Assembly (NCBI GenBank): GCA_035765515.1 | Contig: DASTXN010000017.1 | Coordinates: 1-57,289 of the forward strand | Direction: 5' to 3' | DNA length: 57,289 bases | From: DASRSS01 sp035765515 | Lineage (GTDB): Bacteria > Actinomycetota > Actinomycetes > Mycobacteriales > Jatrophihabitantaceae | Part shown: one piece after another, positions 1-10,570 of the stretch | How positions within the stretch are numbered: position 1 is the first letter of the stretch | Layout of the letters: every line of letters begins with the position of its first letter | The notes under the pieces: model-generated | The model's input: the letters and a program-made list of their open reading frames with translations, nothing else | Database searches by the model: none | What the model was told of the DNA's origin: nothing | Made by a program: the position numbers and the translations under genes

Positions 1-337
1 CGCCCTCGGCGGCGGTGAGCGCGAACATCGCTCCGTACAGCCACCAGAACCTGGTCAACCGCTGTCCCCAGCCGGCCCCGATCGCGCCCAGGTAACAGCC
101 GGCGAACAACCCGATGATCACGTAGCCGACCACCGCGGCCGCACCCGACGAGTGGTCGTGCACGCCGCCGGCCGTCTGCGCCAGGTAGATCAGCCAGATG
201 CCGGGGAAGGCCCAGCGTCGCCAGCCACCGGCCCATCCGGCCGTCCGCGCCTGGAAATCGCGGTGGGCCCGCTGCACGTCGCCCGGCTCGCAGCCCATGG
301 CGCTGTACGCCCGGTTTAATCGCCGACGCTCGTTCAT
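1..337 (-). CDS. Membrane sensor protein, N-terminal part (probable histidine kinase), truncated by window edge
   Basis: The frame starts at an ATG at 337 (MNERRRLNRAYSAMG) and runs off the left edge of the window, so only about 112 residues are visible. After a basic N-terminal stretch there are hydrophobic segments around residues 45-55, 65-85 and 98-110, consistent with the membrane part of a sensor. It begins 19 bp after the stop of the ABC-2 permease and is the third gene of that operon. ATPase-permease-sensor kinase-response regulator is a common actinobacterial order, so a DesK/LiaS-like kinase is the best guess. No kinase domain is visible, so this assignment rests on context alone. 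Confidence 0.5.
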   Translation of the reverse strand, partial: MNERRRLNRAYSAMGCEPGDVQRAHRDFQARTAGWAGGWRRWAFPGIWLIYLAQTAGGVHDHSSGAAAVVGYVIIGLFAGCYLGAIGAGWGQRLTRFWWLYGAMFALTAAEG

Positions 338-356
338 GATCCAGCCAGTCTCACAC

Positions 357-1112
357 TCAGACGCGGCGGGTGTCGCGGCGATACGCCCACATCGCGAACG
401 CGGTCATCGCCACTGCCCAGGCCGCGACGACGATCCAGCCCTCCGTGCCCCAGGGATCGCCCTCGCCGCCCAGGCCGACCTGACCGGCCCGCACCAGCCA
501 GAACGAGGGCAGCAGCTTGCAGAGGCCGACGAACAGGCCACCGCCGGTGAGCGGGAACCAGGTGCCGCCGAGGAAGGCGAACAGCGACGTGCCGCCACCC
601 ATGACCGGTCCCATCGAGTCGACCGTGAGCAGGTGGCCGAACGCGATCCCCATTGCCGCGAAGGGGATCAGCGCGATCAGCACCAGCCAGGTCATGTGCA
701 CCCACTGCCCGAACGGCATGCGGACGTCGAGGATCAGGCCGGCGACGTACAGCAGGACGATCGAGCAGGCAGCGAGCAGGTAGGCCGTCAGCACCTTCGC
801 CCGCAGGTACGCCCGTGGCGACAGTGGCGTCAGGCGCAGCTGCCGGTTCCAGCCCACCTGGCGTTCACCGGCGATCCGGGCCCCGCCGGCAAGCACCGCG
901 ATCATCGTGCCGAACGCGAGCAGCCCGACCATGTAGTACTGCGGCGCGAACAGGCCGGTGTGGTGGTGGGCGTCGCCGCCGAAGTTGTGGTTGTTCCGGT
1001 TCGGCGCCGCGATCAGGAAGTACATCAGGATCGGGAACGCCAGCGAGAAGATGAAGAAGCGCCGGTTGCGGAACGAGCGCAGCAGTTCGAACTTCAGGTA
1101 CGTGGTGTTCAC
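357..1112 (-). CDS. ABC-2 type transporter permease
   Basis: This 251-residue membrane protein starts at a GTG (NTTYLKFELLRSFRNRRFF) that overlaps the ATPase stop codon by 4 bp (GTGA), so the two genes are translationally coupled. It has the usual ABC-2 layout: a cytoplasmic N-terminal helix, a first membrane segment near residue 20, a long loop (about 40-60) containing a His-rich stretch, and five further hydrophobic segments. Together with the upstream ATPase it would form a homodimeric-permease exporter for a drug, lipid or peptide. The substrate cannot be read from the sequence. The family call is firm. Confidence 0.9.
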   Translation of the reverse strand: MNTTYLKFELLRSFRNRRFFIFSLAFPILMYFLIAAPNRNNHNFGGDAHHHTGLFAPQYYMVGLLAFGTMIAVLAGGARIAGERQVGWNRQLRLTPLSPRAYLRAKVLTAYLLAACSIVLLYVAGLILDVRMPFGQWVHMTWLVLIALIPFAAMGIAFGHLLTVDSMGPVMGGGTSLFAFLGGTWFPLTGGGLFVGLCKLLPSFWLVRAGQVGLGGEGDPWGTEGWIVVAAWAVAMTAFAMWAYRRDTRRV

Positions 1113-2050
1113 GCGTTCGTCTCCTCGTCGGCCGTGTCCGCGGTCAGTTGCAGGAACGCGTCCTCCAGGGCCGCGCCGCTGACCTCGATGTCGTGTGCCG
1201 CGGGAAACGCGGGCAGGAAGGCACGCAGGGCGGTGTCGGCGTCGCTGCAGTTCAGCAGGACGGATTCCCCGCGCGTGTCGACGTTCGTGACGCCGGGCAG
1301 TGCTGCGAGCTGCGCGACATCGGCGCCCGGCAGGGTCGCCCGGATCGTCCGCAGCCCGACCGTGGCCTTGATCTCGGTCGCCGGTCCGTCTGCGACGATG
1401 ACGCCGCGCGCCATCAGGATGATCCGGTCCGCGTACGCGTCGGCCTCTTCGAGGTAGTGCGTGGCGAACACGACCGTCTTGCCCCTCGAGGCAAACTCGC
1501 GCATCGTCGTCCAGAACTCGCGCCGGGCCTCGACATCGAGCGCGACGGTTGGTTCGTCGAGCACCAGCAGGTCCGGGTTGCTCACCAGCGCGATCGCGAA
1601 CCGCAGCCGCTGCGTCTGCCCGCCGGACAGCTTGGTCGTCTTGCGCCCGACCAGGTCCTCGATCTTCGTGAGCCGCACGACCTCGTCGACCGGCAACGGG
1701 GTCGGGTAGAAGCTCGCCATCATGACCAGCAGTTCGCGCACCGACAGGTCCTGGATCAGCCCGCCGGTCTGCAGCATCGCGCCCACCGCGCCGGCCGCGA
1801 TCGCCTTCTCGGGCGTCATGCCGAACAGGGTCACGCTGCCGGAGTCCGGCGGCAGCAGGCCGAGCAGCATGTCGATCGTCGTCGACTTTCCGGCGCCGTT
1901 CGGACCGAGCAGCGCGACGGTCTCCCCAGGGGCGATCGAGATGTCGACGCCGCGGACGGCCTGCACCCGGCCCTGCGGTGTGCGAAAGGACTTGGTCAGC
2001 CCGGAAAGCTGCACACCGAGCACCGGTGGGCTGGCGAGTTGTGTCGTCAT
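1109..2050 (-). CDS. ABC transporter ATP-binding protein (DrrA/CcmA-like exporter ATPase)
   Basis: This 313-residue ATPase has Walker A GPNGAGKST near residue 50, the signature LSGGQTQRLRFA near 143, Walker B LLVLDEPTVALD near 163 and the switch histidine in FATHYLEEAD. The C-terminal third (about 220-310) is the extra domain usual in DrrA-type exporters. It is the first gene of a minus-strand operon with the permease (4-bp overlap) and the truncated sensor gene, and is divergent from lysS across about 135 bp. Its start ATG lacks a good Shine-Dalgarno site. It energises export at the cytoplasmic face; substrate unknown. Confidence 0.93.
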   Translation of the reverse strand: MTTQLASPPVLGVQLSGLTKSFRTPQGRVQAVRGVDISIAPGETVALLGPNGAGKSTTIDMLLGLLPPDSGSVTLFGMTPEKAIAAGAVGAMLQTGGLIQDLSVRELLVMMASFYPTPLPVDEVVRLTKIEDLVGRKTTKLSGGQTQRLRFAIALVSNPDLLVLDEPTVALDVEARREFWTTMREFASRGKTVVFATHYLEEADAYADRIILMARGVIVADGPATEIKATVGLRTIRATLPGADVAQLAALPGVTNVDTRGESVLLNCSDADTALRAFLPAFPAAHDIEVSGAALEDAFLQLTADTADEETNA

Positions 2051-2172
2051 GGCAGCTACTGTGCAGCACCGGCGCGCCTGCGGGCAGTGCGGCGATCACG
2101 GCACTTGGCGGTGACATTCGTCAGGCGCGAACGTCTCCCGGCGGCAAAGAAAAGCTACGAATTAGGTCTGGA

Positions 2173-2178
2173 TAGGCT
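2173..2178 (+). promoter_or_regulatory. Candidate -10 box of leaderless lysS transcript
   Basis: TAGGCT lies 7 nt before the GTG start of lysS and no Shine-Dalgarno sequence is present, which fits a leaderless mRNA. No convincing -35 box is seen. The same arrangement recurs before several other genes in this window. Confidence 0.45.
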
Positions 2179-2185
2179 TTCGCGT

Positions 2186-3718
2186 GTGAGCGACGACCAT
2201 TCCCGCGCCGGCGCGCCGGCCGGAGCCGAAACTGACTCAGACACCGACGTCGACCTGCCCGAGCAGTTGCGCGTCCGCCGTGAGAAGTACGACCGGCTGG
2301 TCATCGCCGAGTCCGGTGTGCCGTTCCCGGTCGGGGTGGGCCGGACGCACTCCCTGGCCGAGATCCGGGCGGCGTACCCCGAACTCGCCGCGGGCACGGA
2401 GACCGGTGATCGGGTGGGCGTCACCGGCCGGGTGATCTTCGTCCGCAACACCGGCAAGCTCTGTTTCGCGACGCTGCGTGAGGACGGCGTCGAACTGCAG
2501 GTCATGCTCTCGCTGGACCGGGTCGGCGCGGACTCGCTCGCGGCGTGGAAGGCGGACGTCGACCTCGGCGACCTGGTGTTCGTCGACGGCGAGGTGATCG
2601 CGTCCAAGCGCGGTGAGTTGTCCGTCCTCGCCGCGTCGTGGCAGATCACCGCGAAGGCGCTGCGCCCACTGCCCGTTGCGCACAAGCCGCTGTCGGAGGA
2701 GACGCGGGTCCGCCAGCGGTACGTCGACCTCATCGTCCGCCCGGAAGCGCGCGAAATGGTGCGGACTCGCGCCGCGGTCACCCGTTCACTGCGCGAATCG
2801 TTGCACCGGCTCGGATACCTGGAGGTGGAGACGCCGATCCTGCAAACGGTGCACGGCGGTGCGGCCGCCCGTCCCTTCCACACGCACCTGAATGCATTCG
2901 ACCTGGACATGTCGCTGCGAATTGCCACCGAGCTGTATCTGAAGCGGTGCATCGTCGGCGGCATCGAAAAGGTTTACGAGATCGGCCGGACGTTCCGAAA
3001 CGAGGGCGTCGACTCCACCCACTCGCCCGAGTTCACCATGCTCGAGGCGTATCAGGCGTACGGCGATTACGACACGATGGCCGAACTGACCCGGGGCCTG
3101 ATCCTGGATGCGGCGGAAGCGACCGGAGTGCGCGTGCCGGTGACCGGTGACGGCGTGGAGATCGACCTGTTCGGTCAATGGCGGACGGCGACCGTGCACG
3201 ATCTGGTCTCCGAGGCGGTCGGCTCGCAGATCACGCCCGATACCGATGCGGCCGAACTGCGCGGACACGCCGACCGGCTGGGTGTCGCGTTGAAACCGGA
3301 CTGGTCGGCCGGCGAAATTGTCCTCGAGCTGTACGAAAAATTGGTTGAGCACTCACTTGTGCAGCCGACATTCGTGCGCGATTATCCCGTCGCGGTTCGC
3401 CCGCTCGCCCGTCCGCACCGCGACGACCCGCGGCTGGCGGAAGCGTGGGACTTGATCATCGGCGGCGTCGAGATCGCTCCCGCGTACTCGGAGCTGGTGG
3501 ATCCGGTGGAGCAGCGACGTCGGCTCGTGGAGCAGTCGCTGGCGGCGGCCAAGGGTGATCCCGAGGCGATGGAGCTGGACGAGGATTTTCTGCGCGCCCT
3601 GGAATACGGCATGCCGCCTACCGGTGGAATGGGACTGGGCGTGGACCGGCTGGTGATGTTGCTGACCGGCCGCGGCATTCGAGAGACAATTCTGTTCCCG
3701 TTGCTCAAGCCGCTGTAG
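2186..3718 (+). CDS. lysS: Lysine--tRNA ligase (class II)
   Basis: This 510-residue class II lysyl-tRNA synthetase charges tRNA-Lys with lysine in the cytoplasm. An anticodon-binding OB fold spans about 75-165, followed by the catalytic core with motif 2 (YEIGRTFRNEG, about 265-275) and motif 3 (GLGVDRLVML, about 484-493). The C-terminal part (AYSELVDPVEQRRRL, MELDEDFL) closely resembles the synthetase half of LysX, but the membrane MprF half is absent. An open frame continues far upstream in phase, but homology begins only after this GTG, which also has a -10-like box 7 nt before it. The order lysS-lsr2-clpC is conserved in mycobacteria. I take it as the housekeeping enzyme. Confidence 0.95.
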   Translation: MSDDHSRAGAPAGAETDSDTDVDLPEQLRVRREKYDRLVIAESGVPFPVGVGRTHSLAEIRAAYPELAAGTETGDRVGVTGRVIFVRNTGKLCFATLREDGVELQVMLSLDRVGADSLAAWKADVDLGDLVFVDGEVIASKRGELSVLAASWQITAKALRPLPVAHKPLSEETRVRQRYVDLIVRPEAREMVRTRAAVTRSLRESLHRLGYLEVETPILQTVHGGAAARPFHTHLNAFDLDMSLRIATELYLKRCIVGGIEKVYEIGRTFRNEGVDSTHSPEFTMLEAYQAYGDYDTMAELTRGLILDAAEATGVRVPVTGDGVEIDLFGQWRTATVHDLVSEAVGSQITPDTDAAELRGHADRLGVALKPDWSAGEIVLELYEKLVEHSLVQPTFVRDYPVAVRPLARPHRDDPRLAEAWDLIIGGVEIAPAYSELVDPVEQRRRLVEQSLAAAKGDPEAMELDEDFLRALEYGMPPTGGMGLGVDRLVMLLTGRGIRETILFPLLKPL

Positions 3719-3824
3719 CGATTAAAGGCGGCTGTGGTCCGAATTCCGTCTTCCCTGGCGTAATGCATTATCCCGCGGCTAAGCTGGTTCTCGCGCTAAC
3801 CCCCACAGAGAGGACCATCCTGCG

Positions 3825-4178
3825 ATGGTGCAGAAACACATCGTGCAGCTCGAGGACGACATCGACGGCGGGCCCGCCGCGGAAACCGTGACATTCGCGC
3901 TCGACGGCGTGAACTACGAAATCGACCTGTCCGCCAAGAATGCGGGCAAGCTGCGTGACAACCTGGCCATATACGTCGCGCACGGCCGCAGGCAGCAGCG
4001 CCCGGGGGTGCGCTCGGCCGGTGGGCGTCGCACCGGGGGCCGTCCGGCCCGTGCCGATCGCGAGCAGACCCAGGCGATCCGCGAATGGGCCCGCAAGAAC
4101 GGTCACAAGGTCGGTGACAAGGGCCGGATCCCTGCGCACGTCCTGGAGGCCTACGAGACCACCGCGGGCAAGCGCTGA
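3825..4178 (+). CDS. lsr2: Lsr2 nucleoid-associated protein
   Basis: This 117-residue H-NS-like xenogeneic silencer binds and bridges AT-rich DNA. The N-terminal half (VQKHIVQLEDDIDGG to about residue 60) is the oligomerisation domain, a basic Gly/Arg linker follows, and the C-terminal DNA-binding domain contains REWARKNGHKVGDKGRIP. The AT-hook-like core reads K-G-R, whereas the mycobacterial and Streptomyces proteins have R-G-R; the minor-groove arginine at the third position is kept. A strong AGAGAGGA site lies 10 nt before the ATG, and a TAAGCT box at 3780-3785 may be its -10. It follows lysS and is closed by a strong terminator. Confidence 0.96.
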   Translation: MVQKHIVQLEDDIDGGPAAETVTFALDGVNYEIDLSAKNAGKLRDNLAIYVAHGRRQQRPGVRSAGGRRTGGRPARADREQTQAIREWARKNGHKVGDKGRIPAHVLEAYETTAGKR

Positions 4179-4186
4179 TCCACCGC

Positions 4187-4234
4187 ACGCATCCAGAACG
4201 CCCGCCGGAGGAACTGCCGGCGGGCGTTCTGCGT
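4187..4234 (+). terminator. Intrinsic terminator after lsr2
   Basis: A perfect 14-bp stem (AGAACGCCCGCCGG at 4195-4208 with its complement at 4217-4230) closes an 8-nt loop, and flanking ACGC/GCGT extend it imperfectly. It lies 16 bases after the lsr2 stop and ends in TTCT rather than a long T run, as is common in high-GC actinobacteria. Confidence 0.85.
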
Positions 4235-4287
4235 CGCAGCCGCTGTGGAACTGCTCACCGCGCGGTGCGGGGATTGGGCGGCGTCCC

Positions 4288-4293
4288 TACCCT
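4288..4293 (+). promoter_or_regulatory. Candidate -10 box of leaderless panD transcript
   Basis: TACCCT lies 8 nt before the ATG at 4302, and there is no Shine-Dalgarno site. This favours 4302 over the homology-favoured ATG at 4311. Confidence 0.35.
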
Positions 4294-4301
4294 TTACAGC
4301 C

Positions 4302-4700
4302 ATGACAGGCATGTACCGCACGATGTTCAAGAGCAAGATTCATCGCGCGACCGTGACCCAGGCTGATCTGCACTACGTCGGTTCCATCACGATCGATCCC
4401 GACCTGATGGACGCTGCCGATCTCCTGCCGGGCGAACAGGTCGCGGTCGTCGACGTCACCAACGGTGCCCGGCTGGAGACGTACGTGATCGAGGGCGAAC
4501 GGGGCTCGGGCGTGATCGGCATCAACGGTGCCGCCGCGCACCTGGTGCATACCGGCGACCTGGTGATCGTGATCAGCTACGCGTCCATGCCGGACGCCGA
4601 GGCCAAGGCCTTCGAGCCCCGCGTCGTCCACGTCGACGGGGCCAACAAGATCGCGCACCTGGGCTCGGACCCCGGCTTCCCCGCGACCCTCCCCGCCTGA
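4302..4700 (+). CDS. panD: Aspartate 1-decarboxylase (pyruvoyl enzyme)
   Basis: PanD decarboxylates L-aspartate to beta-alanine for pantothenate and CoA synthesis. The proenzyme self-cleaves between Gly and Ser to give the pyruvoyl cofactor; the site HYVG/S is present. Counting from the ATG at 4311, the cleavage serine is residue 25, as in the E. coli and M. tuberculosis enzymes. The ATG at 4302 is 9 bp upstream in frame and fits a leaderless start, so the true start is 4302 or 4311. GERGSGVIGINGAAAH is the conserved core. In mycobacteria panD sits with panC; here it stands alone between lsr2 and clpC behind its own terminator and promoter-like box. Confidence 0.95.
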   Translation: MTGMYRTMFKSKIHRATVTQADLHYVGSITIDPDLMDAADLLPGEQVAVVDVTNGARLETYVIEGERGSGVIGINGAAAHLVHTGDLVIVISYASMPDAEAKAFEPRVVHVDGANKIAHLGSDPGFPATLPA

Positions 4701-4917
4701 ATCGATAACTTTCGCCGCGGGCGAACGCGGACGGGGCATGAGTGGCGGCCCCCCGTCGTTGGGTAGGTATGCACCGCTGGTCAGCGCCAGGCGGTGCGGT
4801 GAGCGGCGCCAAATCGGCACCAATACGGCGATCACGCCGACTCACGCCAGTGGGTACGTCGGCCGATCAGACTAGAGTCGATGTACGCAGGAACAGGCGC
4901 GTAGAGGAGCTGTGCAC

Positions 4918-7431
<2,514 letters not shown>

Positions 7432-7446
7432 GGCGGCAGGACCGCC

Positions 7447-7490
7447 GAAGGGGGCGGGACCCAATTGGGTTCCGCCCCCTTCTTTCATTC
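7447..7490 (+). terminator. Intrinsic terminator after clpC
   Basis: GAAGGGGGCGG (7447-7457) pairs perfectly with CCGCCCCCTTC (7472-7482), and the centre (CCCAATTGGG) can extend the hairpin. A T-rich tail (TTTCATTC) follows 15 bases after the clpC stop. It is separate from the 57-bp palindrome that begins at 7507. Confidence 0.9.
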
Positions 7491-7506
7491 AGGCATGTGC
7501 TGCCGC

Positions 7507-7563
7507 CTTTCCCCACGGTCTGACCATTTTTGGTGCCCACATTTGGTCGGAGCGTGGGGAAAG
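7507..7563. repeat. 57-bp palindromic element, family 1, copy 1
   Basis: A 20-nt left arm CTTTCCCCACGGTCTGACCA (7507-7526) pairs with a right arm (7544-7563) at 18 of 20 positions around a 17-nt loop. The right arm TGGTCGGAGCGTGGGGAAAG is identical to that of the copy at 29970-30026. It lies between the convergent ends of clpC and mutY and may end transcription in both directions, although clpC already has a terminator of its own. Confidence 0.85.
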
Positions 7564-7592
7564 AGGGCCAGGGCGGCTGTGCGGGAGGCGGG

Positions 7593-8465
7593 TCAGGAGG
7601 GGAGCGCGAAGCGGCCGTCGGGCAGCGGGTCGACCAGGCCGTCGACGATCAGCGCACCGAGTGCCCGGTCGCGCTGCAGCGGCTCCGCCCAGACGGCGTC
7701 CAGCGCGGCGCGGGTGACCGGACCGTCACCGGCGCGCAGCACGCCCAGCAGCAGCCCGCGCACCTGGCGGTCGGTTCCCGCAAAGCGCTGCGGACGGACC
7801 ACCGGGCCGTCATACGGCGGCGAGCCGGCCAGTCGCCACGCGCACATCACCGCGATCGGACACGCGCCGCAGCGGGGCGTGCGCGCGGTGCAGACCAGCG
7901 CGCCGAGCTCCATGAGCGCCGCGCTGAACCGGGCGGCGACGGCGGGCTCGTCCGGCAGCAGTGCGTCCACCGCGGCGAGATCGCGCGCCGTCGAGGGCGG
8001 CCCGGCCGCGCCCTGACCGGCCACGGCCCGAGCGACCGTCCGCCGCACGTTCGTGTCGACGACGGGCGCACGCTGCCCGAACGCGAACGCCGCCACGGCG
8101 CGCGCGGTGTAGGCGCCGATCCCCGGCAACGACAGCAAGTCGTCGATGTCGGCCGGCACCTGGCCGTCGAAGCGTTCGACCAGGGCGCCGGCACACTCAT
8201 GCAGCCGCAGGGCCCGCCGCGGGTAGCCGAGCCTGCCCCACATCCGCACCGCCTCGCCCGGGGAATCGGCTGCCAGCGCGGACGGGTCCGGCCAGCGCCG
8301 CAGCCACGCCTCGTACGCCGGAATGACGCGGGCCACCGGTGTCTGCTGCAGCATGATCTCGCTGACCAGCACCGCCCACGGGCCTGCGTCCGGGCGGCGC
8401 CACGGCAACTCGCGCGCGGCACCGTCGTACCAGCGCAGCAGCGGATCGACGAACGAATGCGGCAT
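7593..8465 (-). CDS. mutY: A/G-specific adenine DNA glycosylase
   Basis: MutY removes adenine mispaired with 8-oxoguanine or G in base excision repair. In this 290-residue protein the catalytic Glu36 lies in SEIMLQQT, the helix-hairpin-helix is LSLPGIGAYTARAVAAF (about 112-128), the catalytic Asp137 is in VVDTNVRR, and the 4Fe-4S ligands are C192, C199, C202 and C208 (C-x6-C-x2-C-x5-C). The C-terminal NUDIX-like 8-oxoG recognition domain of E. coli MutY (350 residues) is missing or much reduced, as in other actinobacterial forms. An in-frame GTG at 8483 is an alternative start. The gene is divergent from the neighbouring membrane-anchored protein gene. Confidence 0.95.
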   Translation of the reverse strand: MPHSFVDPLLRWYDGAARELPWRRPDAGPWAVLVSEIMLQQTPVARVIPAYEAWLRRWPDPSALAADSPGEAVRMWGRLGYPRRALRLHECAGALVERFDGQVPADIDDLLSLPGIGAYTARAVAAFAFGQRAPVVDTNVRRTVARAVAGQGAAGPPSTARDLAAVDALLPDEPAVAARFSAALMELGALVCTARTPRCGACPIAVMCAWRLAGSPPYDGPVVRPQRFAGTDRQVRGLLLGVLRAGDGPVTRAALDAVWAEPLQRDRALGALIVDGLVDPLPDGRFALPS

Positions 8466-8509
8466 GGCGTGCCATCGTCGCACGGCCGCCGGGTTACCGT
8501 GGCGGGGTC

Positions 8510-9202
8510 ATGTTGCATCCCGTCGGTTCGCAGCCCCCTGCGGTGTACTGGCGACGCCGGCTCGTCGTGCTGGCCGCGCTCGTGCTGCTGTTCGTGCTGG
8601 TGATCCTCACCGCCCGGACCGTGCTGTCCGGTGACGGCGGCACCGCGGCCGCGGCGACCGGGAACGCCCACACCACGCAGCCGGCGAACGATCCCGCGGC
8701 CGCGCGGACCACGACCCCGGCCGGCGGGGTCGCGGCCGACGATCCGTCCACGTCCACCTCGTCGACGCACCCGTCCGCACCGTCGAGCTCCGGCGCCTCA
8801 TCCAGCGCCGCGCCGGCCCGTTGCACGCCGGCGCAGCTCGCCGTCAAGGCCGTGGTCGGCAAGCCGCGCTACGCCGTCGGCGACCAGCCCGTGCTCACGC
8901 TGCAGGTGACCAACACCGGCAGCGCGGCGTGCGTCCAGAACGTGGCGGACAGTCAGATCGTGCTGCGGGTCTACAACGGGGCGTCGCGGGTGTGGGGCAG
9001 CCACGACTGCCAGATCGAGCCGGGTGTGGACGAGCGGACCCTTGAGCCGGGCAAGCCGGCCGGGTTCAGCGTGGTGTGGAGCGGGCTGACCTCGCAGCCG
9101 AAGTGCGCGGGCACCCGGCAGCGCGTCGGCGCTGGCACGTACACCCTCTACGCCGCGCTCTCCGGCCACGACGGCAAGGCGACCCAGTTCGTGATCAGCT
9201 AG
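8510..9202 (+). CDS. Membrane-anchored extracytoplasmic protein, unknown function
   Basis: This 230-residue protein has a single membrane segment (about residues 18-36, LVVLAALVLLFVLVILTA), then a Thr/Ser/Pro/Ala-rich linker to about 100, then a compact outer domain with Cys104, Cys136, Cys157 and Cys176 that could form disulfides. The outer domain (LTLQVTNTGSAAC, LEPGKPAGFSVVWSG) resembles the immunoglobulin-like BsuPI/DUF4232 class of actinobacterial surface domains. It begins 44 bp from the divergent mutY start; conserved linkage to mutY is possible. A TACCGT box at 8494-8499 and GGCGGGG precede the ATG. I do not recognise a specific function. Confidence 0.8.
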   Translation: MLHPVGSQPPAVYWRRRLVVLAALVLLFVLVILTARTVLSGDGGTAAAATGNAHTTQPANDPAAARTTTPAGGVAADDPSTSTSSTHPSAPSSSGASSSAAPARCTPAQLAVKAVVGKPRYAVGDQPVLTLQVTNTGSAACVQNVADSQIVLRVYNGASRVWGSHDCQIEPGVDERTLEPGKPAGFSVVWSGLTSQPKCAGTRQRVGAGTYTLYAALSGHDGKATQFVIS

Positions 9203-9277
9203 AAGGGCGTGCTGGGCGCCAATTCGGGTCCACAGAGCGCGACCCGTGGCTGGAAGTCGACCCATGCGAAGGTGACC

Positions 9278-9402
9278 CACCACGCGATGAGCTCCCCCGC
9301 AAGCGGGAGGTACCCCCAGCGCGATTAAGCGCCGCGCGAGCGCAGCGAGCTTGCGGCTTGGATCGCGCGATCCGGCCCGTTCTTTGGGCCGGTCGAAGAT
9401 CC
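9278..9402. repeat. Dispersed intergenic repeat, copy A
   Basis: This stretch shares blocks ACGCGATGAGCTCCCCCGC, GAGCGCAGCGAGCTTGCGG and CCGTTCTTTGGG in the same order with 16325-16463, and a shorter set with 35441-35540. It fills most of the 213-bp space between convergent genes. It can fold into several short GC hairpins and carries no coding sequence I can support. Confidence 0.7.
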
Positions 9403-9415
9403 AATCTGGCGCGGG

Positions 9416-10495
9416 TTAGGAATACCGGTCGATGATGCTGACCTCGGCCATGCGGGCGATGGCTTCGCGGACGGTGCGCGCGCGGTTCTCGCCGACGCCG
9501 TCCACGATCTGCAGGTCCTCGACGGACGCGGCCAGCAGCTTCTGCAGCCCGCCGAAGTGCTCGACGACGCGGTCCAGGATCGCCCCGGGCATGCGCGGCA
9601 CCCGGGCCAGCAGCCGATAGCCGCGCGGGCTGGCGGCGGAGTCGAGGCCCTCCGGCGAGTGCGGCAGGCCCATCGCGCGCGCGACCGGGACCAGATCGAG
9701 CAGCTCGGTCGAGGACAGCACGGACAGCTCGCTGAGTGCCTGCTCGACGGTGCGGACGCGCCGCCCGCTGGGGATGTAGTCGCGCACGACCAGTTCGCGG
9801 TCGGACTCGACGCCGGCCATCAGCTCGTCCAGCTGCAGCGCGAGCAACCGTCCGTCCGTGCCGAGCTCGACGACCTGGCCGGTGACCTCGTCTGCGATGC
9901 GGCGCACCATCTCCAGCCGCTGCAGCACGATCGCGGCGTCGCGCACGGTGGCCAGGTCTTCGATCTCCAGCGCGGACAGCGCGTTGGAGACTTCGTCCAG
10001 CCGCGCCTTGTAACGCTCCAGGGTGGCGATGGCCTGGTTGGCGCGCGTGAGCAGTTCGCCACTGCTCTCCAGCACGTAGCGGCGGTCGCCGACGTAGAGG
10101 CTGATGATCCGCATCGACTGCGACACCGAGATCACCGGGAAGCCGGTCTGCCGGGCAACCCGCTGGGCGGTGCGGTGCCGCGTGCCGGACTCCTCGGTCG
10201 GGATCGCCGGATCGGGCATCAGGTGTGTGGCGGCGTAGACGACCCGCTCGCCGGCCTCGGTCAGCACGACGGCGCCGTCCATCTTGCACAGCTCGCGAAG
10301 CCGGGTGGCCGAGAACTCGACGTCCAACGGGAAGCCGCCGGTGCACATGGCCTCGACGTTGCGGTCCCACCCGACGACGATCAGCGCGCCGGTGTTGCCG
10401 CGCAGGATGCGCTCGAGGCCCTCGCGCAGCGGCGTCCCCGGGGCCACGGTGGCCAGGACGGTGCGCAGTCCCTCGTCACGGTCGGTGGTGGTCAC
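9416..10495 (-). CDS. disA: DNA integrity scanning protein DisA / diadenylate cyclase
   Basis: DisA makes c-di-AMP from two ATP and scans DNA for branched structures. The 359-residue protein has the DAC domain with DGA at 73-75 and the RHR motif at 106-108 (GTRHRTA), a helical spine, and a C-terminal HhH DNA-binding domain (VEDLQIVDGVGENRARTVREAI). It starts at a GTG with AGAGGGAG just upstream. radA lies 75 bp upstream on the same strand; the radA-disA pair is conserved in actinobacteria and Bacillus, linking c-di-AMP signalling with recombination intermediates. I found no ydaO-type c-di-AMP riboswitch in the window. Confidence 0.97.
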   Translation of the reverse strand: MTTTDRDEGLRTVLATVAPGTPLREGLERILRGNTGALIVVGWDRNVEAMCTGGFPLDVEFSATRLRELCKMDGAVVLTEAGERVVYAATHLMPDPAIPTEESGTRHRTAQRVARQTGFPVISVSQSMRIISLYVGDRRYVLESSGELLTRANQAIATLERYKARLDEVSNALSALEIEDLATVRDAAIVLQRLEMVRRIADEVTGQVVELGTDGRLLALQLDELMAGVESDRELVVRDYIPSGRRVRTVEQALSELSVLSSTELLDLVPVARAMGLPHSPEGLDSAASPRGYRLLARVPRMPGAILDRVVEHFGGLQKLLAASVEDLQIVDGVGENRARTVREAIARMAEVSIIDRYS

Positions 10496-10570
10496 GGCTC
10501 CCTCTGCGGCGATCGCGGTGCGGTGATGCGGTGGTCACCGGCACGCACAGTCTAGGCACCCGCGCGCCGG

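Noticed and set aside
1148..2185. In-phase upstream extension of lysS by 346 codons
   Set aside because: It runs antisense through the ABC ATPase and lacks homology; the true start is the GTG at 2186.
4711..4725. TTCGCC-GCG-GGCGAA as panD terminator
   Set aside because: Only 6 bp of stem with no T tail; too weak to list as a feature.
4883..4902. TACGC-N10-GCGTA inverted repeat before clpC as a ClgR site
   Set aside because: Arms of 5 bp are easily found by chance in this composition and do not match the ClgR consensus I know well enough to claim it.
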